Below are positions 50,289 through 59,055 of a DNA stretch of 64,000 bases, piece after piece. Positions within the stretch are counted from its first letter, which is position 1. The number at the start of each line of letters is the position of its first letter. The stretch comes from Desulfovibrio mangrovi. Lineage in GTDB: Bacteria > Desulfobacterota > Desulfovibrionia > Desulfovibrionales > Desulfovibrionaceae. The stretch lies in NCBI RefSeq assembly GCF_026230175.1, contig NZ_CP104208.1, forward strand, positions 3,472,001-3,536,000, read 5' to 3'. Below the pieces are notes generated by a model that saw only the letters and a program-made list of their open reading frames with translations, was not told where the DNA came from and did not search any database. The translations under genes were made by a program, and so were the position numbers.

Positions 50289-53200
50289 TTAGAGGGTGGC
50301 GGCTTCTTCAACGGTGTCGAAGGCTTCGATGGCGTCTCCGACCTTGATGTCGTTGAAGTTTTCAAGGCCGATACCACATTCGTAGCCCTTGGCCACTTCC
50401 TTCATGTCGTCCTTGAAGCGTCTCAGAGACGAGATCTTTCCGGTGTAGATAACCACACCGTTGCGCAACAGGCGTACGCCGGCGTTGCGGGTGATCTTGC
50501 CGTCTTCCACGATGCAGCCGGCGATGATGCCGACCTTGGGCACGCTGAAGGTCTCGCGCACTTCCGCCTGACCGAGGTAAACCTCTTTGATGACGGGTGC
50601 GAGCATGCCCGCCATGGCGGCTTTGATTTCTTCCACGAGCTTGTAGATGATGTCGTAGAAGCGGATATCCACACCTTCGCGGTCCGCAACTTCCTTCACC
50701 TTCACGGTGGGACGGACGTTGAAGCCGATGATGACGGCATCGGACGCGGAGGCCAGCAGGATGTCGGATTCCGTGATGGAACCGGCGCCGCTGTGGATGA
50801 CGTCCACCTTGACCTTGTCGGTCGCCTGCTTGCGCAGTGCTTCGATGATTGCTTCCACGGAGCCCTGCACGTCGGCCTTGAGGACCACGTTGAGGGTCTG
50901 GGCTTCCTGCGCGTCGGGACGACGGGACAGGAAGGTTTCCAGCGTCACCTTGGATTCGCGGGCCAGCGTGCGCTCGCGCATCTTGACGGCGCGCTGTTCC
51001 GCGATGCGGCGTGCGACTCTTTCGTCTTCAAGAGCCACGAACTCTTCACCGGCTTCCGGTACGCCGTCAAAGCCCTGTACTTCCACGGGGGTGGAGGGAC
51101 CTGCGGTGGTAACCTTCTGACCCTGATCGTCGAACATGGCGCGTACACGGCCGGAGAAGGTGCCGCAGACGAACACGTCGCCCTGCTTGAGGGTACCTTC
51201 CTGCACCAGTACGGTAGCCACGGGACCGCGCCCCTTGTCCAGCTTGGCTTCCACAATGTGGCCGCGGGCAAGCTTGTCGGGGTTGGCGCGCAGTTCGAGG
51301 ATTTCGGACTGCAGGGCCAGCAGTTCCAGCAGGTCGTCAAGGCCTTCTCGGGTCTTGGCGGAAACCTTGGCGAAAATGGTGTCGCCGCCCCAGTCTTCAG
51401 CCACGAGTCCCTGTTCAGAGAGTTCGCGCATGACGCGGTCGGGGTTGGCGGCTTCCTTGTCGATCTTGTTCACGGCAACCACGATCGGCACTTCAGCGGC
51501 CTTGGCGTGGCTGATAGCTTCTCGGGTCTGCTCCATCACGCCGTCGTCGGCTGCTACCACAAGGATAACGATGTCCGTTACCTTGGCTCCACGGGCACGC
51601 ATGGCGGTAAACGCTTCGTGGCCGGGAGTATCAAGGAAGCACAGTTCGCCGCGCTTGGTGCTGACATGGTAAGCACCGATATGCTGGGTGATGCCGCCTG
51701 CTTCGCCAGAGGTGATGCTGGATTTGCGGATGGCGTCGAGCAGCGAGGTCTTACCATGGTCAACGTGACCCATGATGGTAACCACGGGCGGACGGGGGCG
51801 CAGGTTCTCTTCGGTATCGATATCCTGTGCGCGGGGCAGCAGGAGATCTTCTTCGGAGAAACCCACCTTTTCCACTTCGTAGTCGAATTCGGCACACACC
51901 AGAGTTGCCGTTTCGATATCAAGAGACTGGTTGATGGTGGCGAATACGCCGAGCTGCATGAGGACCTTGATGACCTCGGAGCCCTTCACGCCCATCTGGT
52001 GAGCCATGTCGGATACACGTATGGCTTCATCAACCTTGATTTTGCGCTTGGCAGCCTTGAGGGGCTGGGTGGAACCGGTAAGCTCTTTGCGCTTGCCGCG
52101 CTTGGGCTTGCGGCCGCGTGCCCATTCATCGGAAGCCGCCATTGCCTGATCTTTGCTGCCCTTCTTGGCACCGCGTGCACCCTTTTTGCCGAACTCGTCG
52201 GTATCGCTGCGCCCGAATTCGACCGTACGCTTGGTCTTGGCGTGACGCTTGCGGGATTCGTCGGATCCAGGAACGGGCATGTCGGGTGCAGGGCGTTGGA
52301 AACCACCGCCGGGACGGGGAGCGCCACCGGGACGCGGAGCACCACCAGGACGCGGAGCACCACCGGGACGCGGAGCACCGCCGGGGCGCTGTCCGCCACG
52401 GGAGTCTCTGTCGTCACGGCCGTCACGGGAATCCGGACGGGGACCGCCGGGACGCTGATACCCACCTGCGGGACGCGGACGGTCAGCCTGACCGCCACGA
52501 TCGCCCTGGCCGCCACCCTGAGGACCCCGGTAACCGCCACGGTTGTCGTTGCGGTCTCCGCGATAATCGCCGCGATTGTCGCCGCGATTGTCACCACGGT
52601 TATCGAAGGTGCGCTCGAAACGTTCGGCCGGAGCCTTGGGCTTCACCGGTTCGGGATCGGGCAGGGAAATAATACGCACCTGAGGAGCGGAGAATTCTTC
52701 GCGCTTCTTGGGCTTCTTCTTTTTCTTCTTGCGTGCAGCCTCATCATCGCCTTCCGCATCATCGGAAGCGCTGGGACGGGCTTCAGCTTCGGGCTTTACC
52801 TGAGCAGGCGCGGCGGGCTTTTCAGCAGGTGCGGCCTGTTCCGGACTTGCCGGTGCTGCGGCAGCCTTGATTTCAACAGGTTCGGCGGGTGCGGGGCGCT
52901 CGGTGCGAGCAGCTTCCGCCTGTGCCGGTGCGGACTGCTGGGGGGCTTCAGCGGTCACATCGCTCGCAGGCTTGATAATGCGAACAGAAGAAGTTTCGGC
53001 TGCCTGAGGTGCTGCTGCCTCCGCGGGCTTGATGATGCGGGCTCTGGGAGCCTCGGCAATGGGCGCGGAAACAGACTCGGGCCGGACAATGCGGGCCGGA
53101 GTGTCTGCAGGCTTCTGAGAGCGTGCAGGGCGGGAGCCGCCTTCGGTGCTCTGCCGACGGCGTACAATGACGCCGGAAGCAGTTTCCTTGCGCAGCACTT

Positions 53201-53378
53201 CGCGCTGCGAAGGGCCGTTCTTCGCACGGTCCTTGATGCGCGGAATGTCTTCCGCGTTCAGTGCGCTCATGGCGCTCTTGGCAGGAATGCCGAGCTCCCT
53301 GAGCATGGTCATAAGATCCTTGACGGATACGCCAAGGTCGGCGGATAAATCTTTTACTTTTGTCTTGTCGTCACTCAT
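50289..53378 (-). CDS. infB: Translation initiation factor IF-2
   Basis: A 1029-aa GTPase that places fMet-tRNA on the 30S subunit. The N-terminal IF2-N domain (about 1-55, [20 protein letters not shown]) is followed by a very long Ala/Pro/Glu and Arg/Gly-rich linker (about 70-440) containing a repeated RPGGAP run (18-bp DNA repeats at 52307-52396). The G domain starts near 530 ([16 protein letters not shown]), with [15 protein letters not shown] and NKIDK; domains II, III and IV follow (domain [20 protein letters not shown]). GGGGG precedes the ATG. It lies 15 nt after ylxR. Confidence 0.98.
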   Translation of the reverse strand: MSDDKTKVKDLSADLGVSVKDLMTMLRELGIPAKSAMSALNAEDIPRIKDRAKNGPSQREVLRKETASGVIVRRRQSTEGGSRPARSQKPADTPARIVRPESVSAPIAEAPRARIIKPAEAAAPQAAETSSVRIIKPASDVTAEAPQQSAPAQAEAARTERPAPAEPVEIKAAAAPASPEQAAPAEKPAAPAQVKPEAEARPSASDDAEGDDEAARKKKKKKPKKREEFSAPQVRIISLPDPEPVKPKAPAERFERTFDNRGDNRGDNRGDYRGDRNDNRGGYRGPQGGGQGDRGGQADRPRPAGGYQRPGGPRPDSRDGRDDRDSRGGQRPGGAPRPGGAPRPGGAPRPGGAPRPGGGFQRPAPDMPVPGSDESRKRHAKTKRTVEFGRSDTDEFGKKGARGAKKGSKDQAMAASDEWARGRKPKRGKRKELTGSTQPLKAAKRKIKVDEAIRVSDMAHQMGVKGSEVIKVLMQLGVFATINQSLDIETATLVCAEFDYEVEKVGFSEEDLLLPRAQDIDTEENLRPRPPVVTIMGHVDHGKTSLLDAIRKSSITSGEAGGITQHIGAYHVSTKRGELCFLDTPGHEAFTAMRARGAKVTDIVILVVAADDGVMEQTREAISHAKAAEVPIVVAVNKIDKEAANPDRVMRELSEQGLVAEDWGGDTIFAKVSAKTREGLDDLLELLALQSEILELRANPDKLARGHIVEAKLDKGRGPVATVLVQEGTLKQGDVFVCGTFSGRVRAMFDDQGQKVTTAGPSTPVEVQGFDGVPEAGEEFVALEDERVARRIAEQRAVKMRERTLARESKVTLETFLSRRPDAQEAQTLNVVLKADVQGSVEAIIEALRKQATDKVKVDVIHSGAGSITESDILLASASDAVIIGFNVRPTVKVKEVADREGVDIRFYDIIYKLVEEIKAAMAGMLAPVIKEVYLGQAEVRETFSVPKVGIIAGCIVEDGKITRNAGVRLLRNGVVIYTGKISSLRRFKDDMKEVAKGYECGIGLENFNDIKVGDAIEAFDTVEEAATL
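52307..52396. repeat. 18-bp tandem repeats in infB (RPGGAP)
   Basis: About five copies of an 18-bp unit related to CCACCGGGACGCGGAGCA, the copies at 52325, 52343 and 52361 being nearly identical, encoding RPGGAP. Repeat number may vary between strains by slippage. Confidence 0.9.
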
Positions 53379-53393
53379 ACTTACTAACCCCCT

Positions 53394-53621
53394 TTACTTC
53401 CGCCGAACCTTGAACCGCGTGAATCGTTGCGCGCAGTCAGGATTGGTGCAGATGTAATAACCCCGGCCCGGAAGCACCTGTTTCGGATCGAAGACAAGTG
53501 CGTTGTCATTGTTCCCCGCCGGGGGGCAGACGTATCGCAGAAGCTCGCCCTTTGCGTGTTTGCTTCTGCATATTACGCACATGCGCGTGGGCGCATGTGC
53601 TTTCCGGATAGTATCAGCCAT
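53394..53621 (-). CDS. ylxR: YlxR/DUF448 RNA-binding protein
   Basis: A 75-aa protein normally encoded between nusA and infB. The family pattern is TRMCVICRSKHAKGELLRYV, then VFDPKQVLPGRGYYICTNPD (the GRGxY motif) and CAQRFTRFKVRR. It has paired cysteines that may bind metal. Members bind RNA, and in some bacteria affect RNase P or ribosome function. It is 7 nt after nusA and 15 nt before infB. Confidence 0.95.
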   Translation of the reverse strand: MADTIRKAHAPTRMCVICRSKHAKGELLRYVCPPAGNNDNALVFDPKQVLPGRGYYICTNPDCAQRFTRFKVRRK

Positions 53622-53627
53622 CCGGTA

Positions 53628-54947
53628 TTATTCCGTTTCCTCACCGTCCACATTACCTTCCGGCGCAACCTCTGCTTCCTGAGCGTCGGCGGGCTGCTCG
53701 TCGCTCGTGTCTCCGACGGCGGAAGACAGGAAGTTGATCGCGGTCCGAAGGTCCGAGATCTTGGAGGCGGTAAGGCCCGGCACGCTTTCCAACTCTTCAT
53801 CGGTGGCGTTACGCAGGCTTTCAATAGTCTGGAAACCGGCTTCCACAAAGACTTCCAGCGGCACTTCGGCTACGCTGGCAAGCTGTTCGAGGCCCTTGCC
53901 GATGGCATTGGCTTCGTTGTAGCGGCTTTCCGTAAAGATATCGATCTTCCAGCCCAGAAGCTTGGAGGCAAGCTTCACGTTCTGGCCCTTGCGGCCAATA
54001 GCGTTGGTGAGCTGGTCGTCCGGCACCACCACTTCCAGCATGTTCTCTTCCTCATCAACGATGATGCGGCTGATCATGGCCGGAGACAGGGCGTTGCGGG
54101 CATAGGTGGCCACATCCGCGCTCCATACGACGATGTCGATGCGTTCGCCGCGCAGTTCCTGAACGATGTTCTGGATGCGGGAACCGCGGATGCCGACGCA
54201 TGCGCCCACCGGATCGACGTCGCGATCGCGGGACATGACAGCGGCCTTGGCGCGGCTGCCCGGATCTCGGGCAACGTTCATGATGACCACGGTGTTGTCA
54301 TCCACTTCAGGCACTTCGCGCTTGAACAGGGCAGACATGTAGTCGGGGTGCGAACGGGAGACGATGACCTGCGGGCCACGGCCTTCCTTGCGCACTTCGA
54401 TGATCAGGGCCTGAACGCGGTCGCCGCGCTTGTAGTGCTCGCGGGGAATCTGTTCGTCCTTGGGCAGCAGGGCTTCCGTGCGGCCAAGGTTGATGATCCA
54501 GCCGGATTTGTCGCGACGCTGCACGATACCACTGATGATATCGCCCAGACGGTCCTTGAATTCGTCGTAGATGATTTCCTGCTCAGCATCACGCATGCGC
54601 TGGATGATCACCTGCTTGGCGGACTGTGCGGCAATACGGCCAAGGTCTTCCACCTTGAGGCGGAAGCCCATTTCGTCGTCAAGCTGTACGGAGGGGTCGT
54701 GTTCCCGGGCTTCTTCGAGAGAAATCTGGGTAACCTCGTTCTCTACTTCCTTGGTCACGATCTTGAACTGGAAAACCTCGATTTCGCCGGTTTCCTCGTT
54801 GAAGCTCACTTCCACGTCCAGATCATCGCCATACTTGCGGACAACAGAGGTGCGTACCGCTTCTTCCAGCGTATCGATCAGCATTTCGCGATCAAGGCCT
54901 CTGTCCTTGCTGATCTGGTCTATGGCTTTTTTGAGTTCCATGCTCAT
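53628..54947 (-). CDS. nusA: Transcription termination/antitermination factor NusA
   Basis: A 439-aa protein. The N-terminal RNA polymerase-binding domain (MELKKAIDQISKDRGLDREM) is followed by an S1 domain (about 135-200, GDIISGIVQRRDKSGWIINL), and two KH domains (VGACVGIRGSRIQNIVQELR and TNAIGRKGQNVKLASKLLG). An acidic C-terminal helix-hairpin region (FQTIESLRNATDEELESVPG, then LTASKISDL) ends in a poly-acidic tail. It modulates pausing and termination, including at leader RNAs such as the one upstream of rimP. Start could be MSMELKK or MELKK, two codons apart. Confidence 0.98.
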   Translation of the reverse strand: MSMELKKAIDQISKDRGLDREMLIDTLEEAVRTSVVRKYGDDLDVEVSFNEETGEIEVFQFKIVTKEVENEVTQISLEEAREHDPSVQLDDEMGFRLKVEDLGRIAAQSAKQVIIQRMRDAEQEIIYDEFKDRLGDIISGIVQRRDKSGWIINLGRTEALLPKDEQIPREHYKRGDRVQALIIEVRKEGRGPQVIVSRSHPDYMSALFKREVPEVDDNTVVIMNVARDPGSRAKAAVMSRDRDVDPVGACVGIRGSRIQNIVQELRGERIDIVVWSADVATYARNALSPAMISRIIVDEEENMLEVVVPDDQLTNAIGRKGQNVKLASKLLGWKIDIFTESRYNEANAIGKGLEQLASVAEVPLEVFVEAGFQTIESLRNATDEELESVPGLTASKISDLRTAINFLSSAVGDTSDEQPADAQEAEVAPEGNVDGEETE

Positions 54948-54992
54948 TCTATCTGTCCTCCGACTCGCTCCTGAGCGCCGTCAGGCCGCGTG

Positions 54993-55496
54993 CTAGCGCT
55001 TCTTCTTGCCCTTGCTCGTGTCCGGAAACACGTGGACCAGATGCGCTTTCTTGATATCGTTCCAGTGTACGGTGAGTACACCCTCTTCTTCGGGAAGCGT
55101 AAGGGTGATGGCATCGCCATCCACGCCCTGCAGGGTTCCCGGGAATTTGCGTCGACCGGAAAAGTCACCGTGCGGCTCGCGCAGCATGACAACCACGGGG
55201 CTGCCCGCATACGCGGTCATCTGCGCGGGGGTAAAGAAGGGGCGCTCCAGACCGGGAGAGGAGACTTCCAGGATATAAGCGCCGGAAATCGCTTCTTCCA
55301 CTTCAAGAGCCAGACCGACGTGGCGGGAAATGTCCGCGCACTGGTCAATGTTCACGCCTTCGGGACCTTCAACGTAGATGCGCACCACAAGCTTGGGGCC
55401 TGCGCCGAGCTCAAGTCCCCACAGGGAGAGGTTCATGGATTCGACAATCGGTTCAACGATTGCGAGGATTCGTGAGTGCCTTGTGTTGCCGCTCAT
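54993..55496 (-). CDS. rimP: Ribosome maturation factor RimP
   Basis: A 167-aa protein for 30S subunit maturation. Family motifs: IVEPIVESMNLSLWGLELGA, VVRIYVEGPEGVNIDQCADI (conserved VDIDQC-type motif), SRHVGLALEVEEAISGAYIL and EVSSPGLERPFFTPAQMTAY. The C-terminal SH3-like domain is followed by a basic tail (KGKKKR). It is the first protein gene of the nusA-infB cluster, about 250 nt downstream of the promoter, with the leader RNA and terminator between them. Confidence 0.96.
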   Translation of the reverse strand: MSGNTRHSRILAIVEPIVESMNLSLWGLELGAGPKLVVRIYVEGPEGVNIDQCADISRHVGLALEVEEAISGAYILEVSSPGLERPFFTPAQMTAYAGSPVVVMLREPHGDFSGRRKFPGTLQGVDGDAITLTLPEEEGVLTVHWNDIKKAHLVHVFPDTSKGKKKR

Positions 55497-55610
55497 GCTG
55501 CGATGTCCTTGTACCCGATTCTGTCGGGCAAATCATGCGTGGCAATCTTGTTCACGCCTGACCCGCCCGTGTGAGTCCAAAAAAATTGTGCGATCCATAG
55601 CCGGGGCAAT
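55497..55610 (-). other. 5' untranslated region of rimP downstream of the leader terminator
   Basis: 114 nt on the minus strand between the T-tract of the leader terminator and the rimP start codon. It contains a T-run (55578-55587 as A on plus) but no hairpin that I recognise. Read-through past the terminator would put this in the rimP-nusA-infB transcript. Confidence 0.5.
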
Positions 55611-55637
55611 AAAAAAAGGGGGCCACACGGCCACCCC
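55611..55637 (-). terminator. Intrinsic terminator inside the rimP leader
   Basis: On the minus strand GGGG-T-GGCC, loop GTGT, GGCC-C-CC followed by TTTTTTT. It is flanked by GGCAAT on the upstream side and ATTGCC beyond the T-run, which can pair as an outer stem and could form a competing structure. Confidence 0.8.
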
Positions 55638-55745
55638 GGTCATTGCCGCCATGCGGCTACAGGATGTCTCGGCATAACCTGCTGAAAACGCGGACGTTTG
55701 TCAGTACGTTGCTGGTGATGAGCTCATCCTCCAGCGCTGCCGAAT
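55611..55745 (-). ncRNA. Candidate structured leader RNA / small RNA upstream of rimP
   Basis: Predicted transcript of about 135 nt on the minus strand. It begins about 7 nt after a strong promoter (-10 at 55752-55757) and ends at an intrinsic terminator with seven T. Hairpins seen: GCTGG...CCAGC around GATGAGCTCATC (55712-55736), AAACG-TCC-GCGTTT, CCGC-ATG-GCGG and the terminator stem. It contains no ORF with a good start. It is not 4.5S, 6S or tmRNA by the motifs I know. It may be an attenuator for rimP-nusA-infB or a free small RNA. Confidence 0.5.
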
Positions 55746-55751
55746 CGACCT

Positions 55752-55780
55752 CTTATATAGCGTTGGTCTTGGTAAGTCAA
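55752..55780 (-). promoter_or_regulatory. sigma70 promoter of the rimP-nusA-infB cluster
   Basis: On the minus strand -35 TTGACT (55775-55780), 17-nt spacer, -10 TATAAG (55752-55757). The -35 and -10 each match five of six consensus positions. Start expected near 55745. Confidence 0.8.
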
Positions 55781-55857
55781 GGGTAGCGCGGAAATGTGGG
55801 GTGGTGATTCAAGGCAAATGTGTGCAGCGGTTTCGCAGATGCTCTTTGGTCCATGTT

Positions 55858-55888
55858 GAATCACCTGTTTGTCCGGAGCAGGTGATTC
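55858..55888. repeat. 10-bp inverted repeat beyond rrf2
   Basis: GAATCACCTG / CAGGTGATTC with an 11-nt loop, 47 nt after the rrf2 stop on the minus strand; no T-tract. A third related half-site GTGATTCAA lies at 55804-55812. It may be the 3' end of the hmc-rrf transcript or a binding site. Confidence 0.6.
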
Positions 55889-55934
55889 GATCGGGGGGGA
55901 TGACAAGGGGCAGGTGCGGTATCCGCCGTGCCGG

Positions 55935-56384
55935 TTACACTCGCGGGGGCACGGAGTCCGGCTGGTTCTTGGGACAGAGCGCGGTGTCGCGGATAAGGTC
56001 CGCCAGCGTGAACGTGTTCAGCTTGTTGTACATGGCCTTGGCGGCCTCTTCCCATATGGTTCGGGTAAGGCACACATGCATGCGCGGGCAGCAGTTCTGA
56101 CGTTCATCGCAGTCGTAGCAGGGGGCGGTCTTTTCCAGCGAATAGGCCACATCGCCGATGGGGATGTCTTTGGGGTCCTTGGCAAGAACATATCCGCCGT
56201 GCGCACCGAGACGGCTCTTGATGTAGCCGTCCTTCTTGAGCACGCGCATGAGCTTTTCCAGATATTTCAGAGAAATTTCCTGCCGCATGGCGATATCCTT
56301 GATGGATACGGGACCATCTTCCTGATTCATGGCGATGTCGAGCAGCATGCGGGTGCCGTAACGGCTTCGTGTGGTCAGCTTCAT
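55935..56384 (-). CDS. rrf2: Rrf2, transcriptional regulator of the hmc operon
   Basis: A 149-aa founder-type Rrf2-family regulator. The winged-helix N-terminus has MKLTTRSRYGTRMLLDIAMN, VSIKDIAMRQEISLKYLEKL and VLKKDGYIKSRLGAHGGYVL. Cysteines suited to bind an Fe-S cluster lie at C89, C92, C98, C99 and C105, with spacing C92-x5-C98 and C99-x5-C105 similar to IscR. In D. vulgaris loss of rrf2 raises hmc expression, so it is a repressor. It is the last gene of the hmc transcript, 67 nt after rrf1 across a hairpin. Confidence 0.97.
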   Translation of the reverse strand: MKLTTRSRYGTRMLLDIAMNQEDGPVSIKDIAMRQEISLKYLEKLMRVLKKDGYIKSRLGAHGGYVLAKDPKDIPIGDVAYSLEKTAPCYDCDERQNCCPRMHVCLTRTIWEEAAKAMYNKLNTFTLADLIRDTALCPKNQPDSVPPRV

Positions 56385-56419
56385 GCAGTATCAAGTCGGC
56401 TGTTGAGGTGGTGGGAAAT

Positions 56420-56448
56420 ATCCGGCAGGGCGTTATGCCCTGCCGGAT
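56420..56448. repeat. 12-bp hairpin between rrf1 and rrf2
   Basis: ATCCGGCAGGGC (56420-56431) and GCCCTGCCGGAT (56437-56448), loop of 5 nt. It begins 4 nt beyond the rrf1 stop on the minus strand. On the minus strand it is followed by ATTTCCC, so it could attenuate rrf2. Confidence 0.75.
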
Positions 56449-56451
56449 CGG

Positions 56452-56808
56452 TTAACCGGGAAAGGTTTCGCGTATGATCCCGATAAGCTTCTCAGGGTCG
56501 AACGGTTTGTTCACGGTCGCCACCGCGTTGGGTATGGCATGGTGCATCCCGGGCAATCCGCAGATGAGGATGAATGGAGTATCCTCCATCCCGGGCAAAG
56601 CCACAATCTCTTTATAGAGCAGCGGGCCTGCTTCTCCGGGCATTTCCATGTCCAGCGTTATCAGGTCGGGCGGTTGGGCGGCCGCAAAGCGCAGAGCCTG
56701 TTCGCGGTCGGTGACTCCCGTTGTTTCGTACCCATGAGCCGTCAGAACATTCACGAGATATTCGACGATGTTCACGTCATCGTCGACGACCATGATGCGT
56801 AAGGCCAT
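56452..56808 (-). CDS. rrf1: Rrf1, single-domain response regulator
   Basis: A 118-aa receiver domain without output domain. Acidic pocket D9, D10, D11 (VVDDDV), phospho-acceptor D53 in LITLDMEMPG, and the conserved lysine in VNKPFDPEKL. At the position that normally holds Thr/Ser the sequence is PFILICGLPG, so Cys replaces it, which may alter the switch. It lies 109 nt after hmcF, across a perfect hairpin, and precedes rrf2. No partner kinase is in the window. Confidence 0.95.
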   Translation of the reverse strand: MALRIMVVDDDVNIVEYLVNVLTAHGYETTGVTDREQALRFAAAQPPDLITLDMEMPGEAGPLLYKEIVALPGMEDTPFILICGLPGMHHAIPNAVATVNKPFDPEKLIGIIRETFPG

Positions 56809-56884
56809 GACGGACGCTCCTGTTTGCGCTGTGTCGAAGGGCGCTGACGAAGGAGGTTTCCTGCCTGTCAGAGGCAGGGAAAAG

Positions 56885-56910
56885 CGCGGGGAGGCACATG
56901 CCTCCCCGCG
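56885..56910. repeat. 11-bp hairpin between hmcF and rrf1
   Basis: CGCGGGGAGGC (56885-56895), loop ACAT, GCCTCCCCGCG (56900-56910). It lies 8 nt beyond the hmcF stop on the minus strand, with no T-tract (followed by TTTTCCC). A candidate stabiliser or attenuator that would lower rrf1-rrf2 expression relative to hmc. Confidence 0.75.
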
Positions 56911-56917
56911 GCGTATA

Positions 56918-58312
56918 CTATTCTTCGTCTTCGTCCTGCGGCTGCAGGTGTTCGGGAATGATCGCCATCTTCAGGATCAGCGGCTTCAGGAAGGTCCAGC
57001 GGATGCCGATTTCGAACTCTTCCTCAAGGTCACGGATTGCGTCCCAGCAGTTGTGGCAGGGAGCCACTACCAGCTTGCAGCCGGTTGCGAGGATCTGGTC
57101 GCGCTTGGTCTTCAGCGCTTCGTTACGCTGATGACGGTATTTGCCGATACCGTTGAAACCGCCGCCACCGCCGCAACAGTAGTTGTGCTCACGGTTGGGG
57201 GCCATTTCGCGGAAGTCTTCGGCGATGTAGCTCATGATCTCGCGGGTGATGTTCGCAAGGCCATGGTTACGCACGTAGTTACAGGAGTCCTGCAGGGTCA
57301 CAGGTTCCTTGATCTTCTTGGCAGGATCGATCTTGATCTTACCGGTGCGCAGCGCTTCGGCGAGCCATTCCACATAGTGGATGTAGGGGGCGGGAGTCAG
57401 GCCGTCCTCACGTCCGGCCCAGTAGGGACCTTCGATGACGGTTGCACGGTGTGCGTGGCCGCATTCCGTACCTACCACGCGCTTGGGACGCAGGCGCTCA
57501 ATGGCGGCGTACACGGTTTCCACCTGCTTCTTGCAGGCAGCCCAGTCGCCGGCGAACATGGAGAGCGAGGTCTGTTCCCAGCCGGAGCTGGGCACGGTCC
57601 AGTTTTCACCGGCCAGGTGGAAGAGGATGGCCGCTTCCGCAAGGTCTTCCGGGTAGTGCTTGGGTTCGCGGGCGTTCAGGGTGTACATGATGTCCGCGTC
57701 TTCCTTGTCCACCGGAATCTCAAGGCCGGGCCATTCTTCGCCGTATTCGTCGGCCATCCATTCGCAGGTATCCACCCAATCTTCTTCGGTCACGTCCATC
57801 TGGGCGTTGTACACGCGGTGCATGCCGGAGCCGATCTTCATTTCCCACGGCACGAAGCCCTGAGAGTAGAGAAGGCCACGCAGGTAGCTGAACATGACGC
57901 CCATGTCGATGCCGTGGGGGCAGTACATGCCGCAACGGTTGCAGCAGGTGCACTGGGACCATGCCACGTCCACGCAGTGACGCATGAACTCGTTGGTCAC
58001 GTTGCCCTTCTTCTTGACGATTTCACCAAGGGTGGACTGAATCTTATATGCCGGAACCTGCTTGGGATCGCGTTCGCTCACGCGGTACAGGAAGCAGGAG
58101 TCGGCGCACATGCCGCAGTGGGCGCAGATTTCGAGCCAGGTGCGGATACGTGCTTTGCAGGTTTTTTCAAGGGTAGCAGCCAGCGCGGGTACGTCCACGT
58201 CCAGCTTCTTCATTTCCTCGTAGTACTGCGCGCCGCCCTTGTCGCCGAGAAGGGCCTTGAGGTCTTCCTCGGTGTTGACGGGGCGCTTATTGCAGAAAAT
58301 ACCTTCAGGCAT
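56918..58312 (-). CDS. hmcF: HmcF, cytoplasmic iron-sulfur protein of the Hmc complex
   Basis: A 464-aa HdrD/GlpC-like protein. Two [4Fe-4S] motifs: [12 protein letters not shown] near 63-74 and [14 protein letters not shown] near 120-135. Two CCG-type regions follow: [12 protein letters not shown] with [12 protein letters not shown] near 340-390, and the C-terminal [15 protein letters not shown]. No signal peptide and no membrane helix. In Hmc it is placed on the cytoplasmic face, passing electrons toward the cytoplasmic sulfate-reduction pathway. It is last of the six structural genes. Confidence 0.96.
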   Translation of the reverse strand: MPEGIFCNKRPVNTEEDLKALLGDKGGAQYYEEMKKLDVDVPALAATLEKTCKARIRTWLEICAHCGMCADSCFLYRVSERDPKQVPAYKIQSTLGEIVKKKGNVTNEFMRHCVDVAWSQCTCCNRCGMYCPHGIDMGVMFSYLRGLLYSQGFVPWEMKIGSGMHRVYNAQMDVTEEDWVDTCEWMADEYGEEWPGLEIPVDKEDADIMYTLNAREPKHYPEDLAEAAILFHLAGENWTVPSSGWEQTSLSMFAGDWAACKKQVETVYAAIERLRPKRVVGTECGHAHRATVIEGPYWAGREDGLTPAPYIHYVEWLAEALRTGKIKIDPAKKIKEPVTLQDSCNYVRNHGLANITREIMSYIAEDFREMAPNREHNYCCGGGGGFNGIGKYRHQRNEALKTKRDQILATGCKLVVAPCHNCWDAIRDLEEEFEIGIRWTFLKPLILKMAIIPEHLQPQDEDEE

Positions 58313-58335
58313 TGGTTACTCCTAGAGGCTCGCTG

Positions 58336-59016
58336 TTACCAGGGGAAAGCGTAGTTCCGCTTCATGCCGCCGCGCTTGATGCTGTAGTCCATGCCCAGCT
58401 GGCCGCGGGACATGAAGAAGAGCACGATGTGCGAGAGCTTGGTGAAGGGAGCGATGATGAGCAGCAGTTCGCCGGTAAGGATGTGGGCAGTGATCCAGAA
58501 ATCATAGTTGCCCCAGTGCATACGGGCGACAAAGCCGGTCACAAACGGCGCTACGGAAACAGCCAGAATGAACCAGTCGTAAGGCGTGGTGAGAATGCGC
58601 ACTTCGGTAAGGGCGATACGGCGCAGGGCCAGCATCACACCGCCGAGAATGGCAAGCAGGGTCAGCACGTCTGCCACGATGGAAGGCATGGCGGGCAGGC
58701 TGAAGCCCAGCGCCTGCTTCAACAGGATCTGGTGACCCAGCAGGAACAGGGGCACAAACACGCCACCGATGTGGAACAGGAAGAAGGCGGCAGCCATGAA
58801 GGGCTGGTCGCGCCAGCTATAGGTACCACCGGGAATAAGCCAGCGGCGGATGGAGTGCAGAGCACCCTTTATGCCGAGGGCGAAATGGGGCCTGTAGGCA
58901 ACACGGTCGAGCTGCCAGCTGAGTCCCCTTACGTACATGACGGCACGAAACCCGAGTCCCACGAAGAATACCGCGAGGGATATCAGCAGCATCGGTCCGG
59001 TAAGGAATCCAATCAT
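58336..59016 (-). CDS. hmcE: HmcE, integral membrane subunit
   Basis: A 226-aa protein with about five hydrophobic helices: FLTGPMLLISLAVFFVGLGF, FMAAAFFLFHIGGVFVPLFL, IVADVLTLLAILGGVMLALR, FILAVSVAPFVTGFVARMHW and TGELLLIIAPFTKLSHIVLF. Conserved histidines in the helices (HIGG, AHILTGE, LSHIV) resemble the cytochrome b-type NarI-like subunit. It is one of three membrane subunits that link periplasmic HmcA/HmcB to cytoplasmic HmcF. It overlaps nothing and is 24 nt before hmcF. Confidence 0.95.
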   Translation of the reverse strand: MIGFLTGPMLLISLAVFFVGLGFRAVMYVRGLSWQLDRVAYRPHFALGIKGALHSIRRWLIPGGTYSWRDQPFMAAAFFLFHIGGVFVPLFLLGHQILLKQALGFSLPAMPSIVADVLTLLAILGGVMLALRRIALTEVRILTTPYDWFILAVSVAPFVTGFVARMHWGNYDFWITAHILTGELLLIIAPFTKLSHIVLFFMSRGQLGMDYSIKRGGMKRNYAFPW

Positions 59017-59055
59017 TGTCTTCTCCTTGTCTTGCTAATGCGTGCTACGCGCAAG

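Noticed and set aside
52307-52396. Regular short repeats, considered as a CRISPR array
   Set aside because: 18-bp in-frame units without spacers, encoding RPGGAP within infB.
50223-53348. Very long plus-strand frame opposite infB (about 1041 codons)
   Set aside because: Antisense to an intact IF-2; composition is low-complexity and no motif is recognised.
55611-55745. rimP leader as 4.5S RNA, 6S RNA or tmRNA
   Set aside because: It lacks the conserved 4.5S apical motif, the large central bubble of 6S and the tmRNA tRNA-like ends; it was kept as an unassigned leader.
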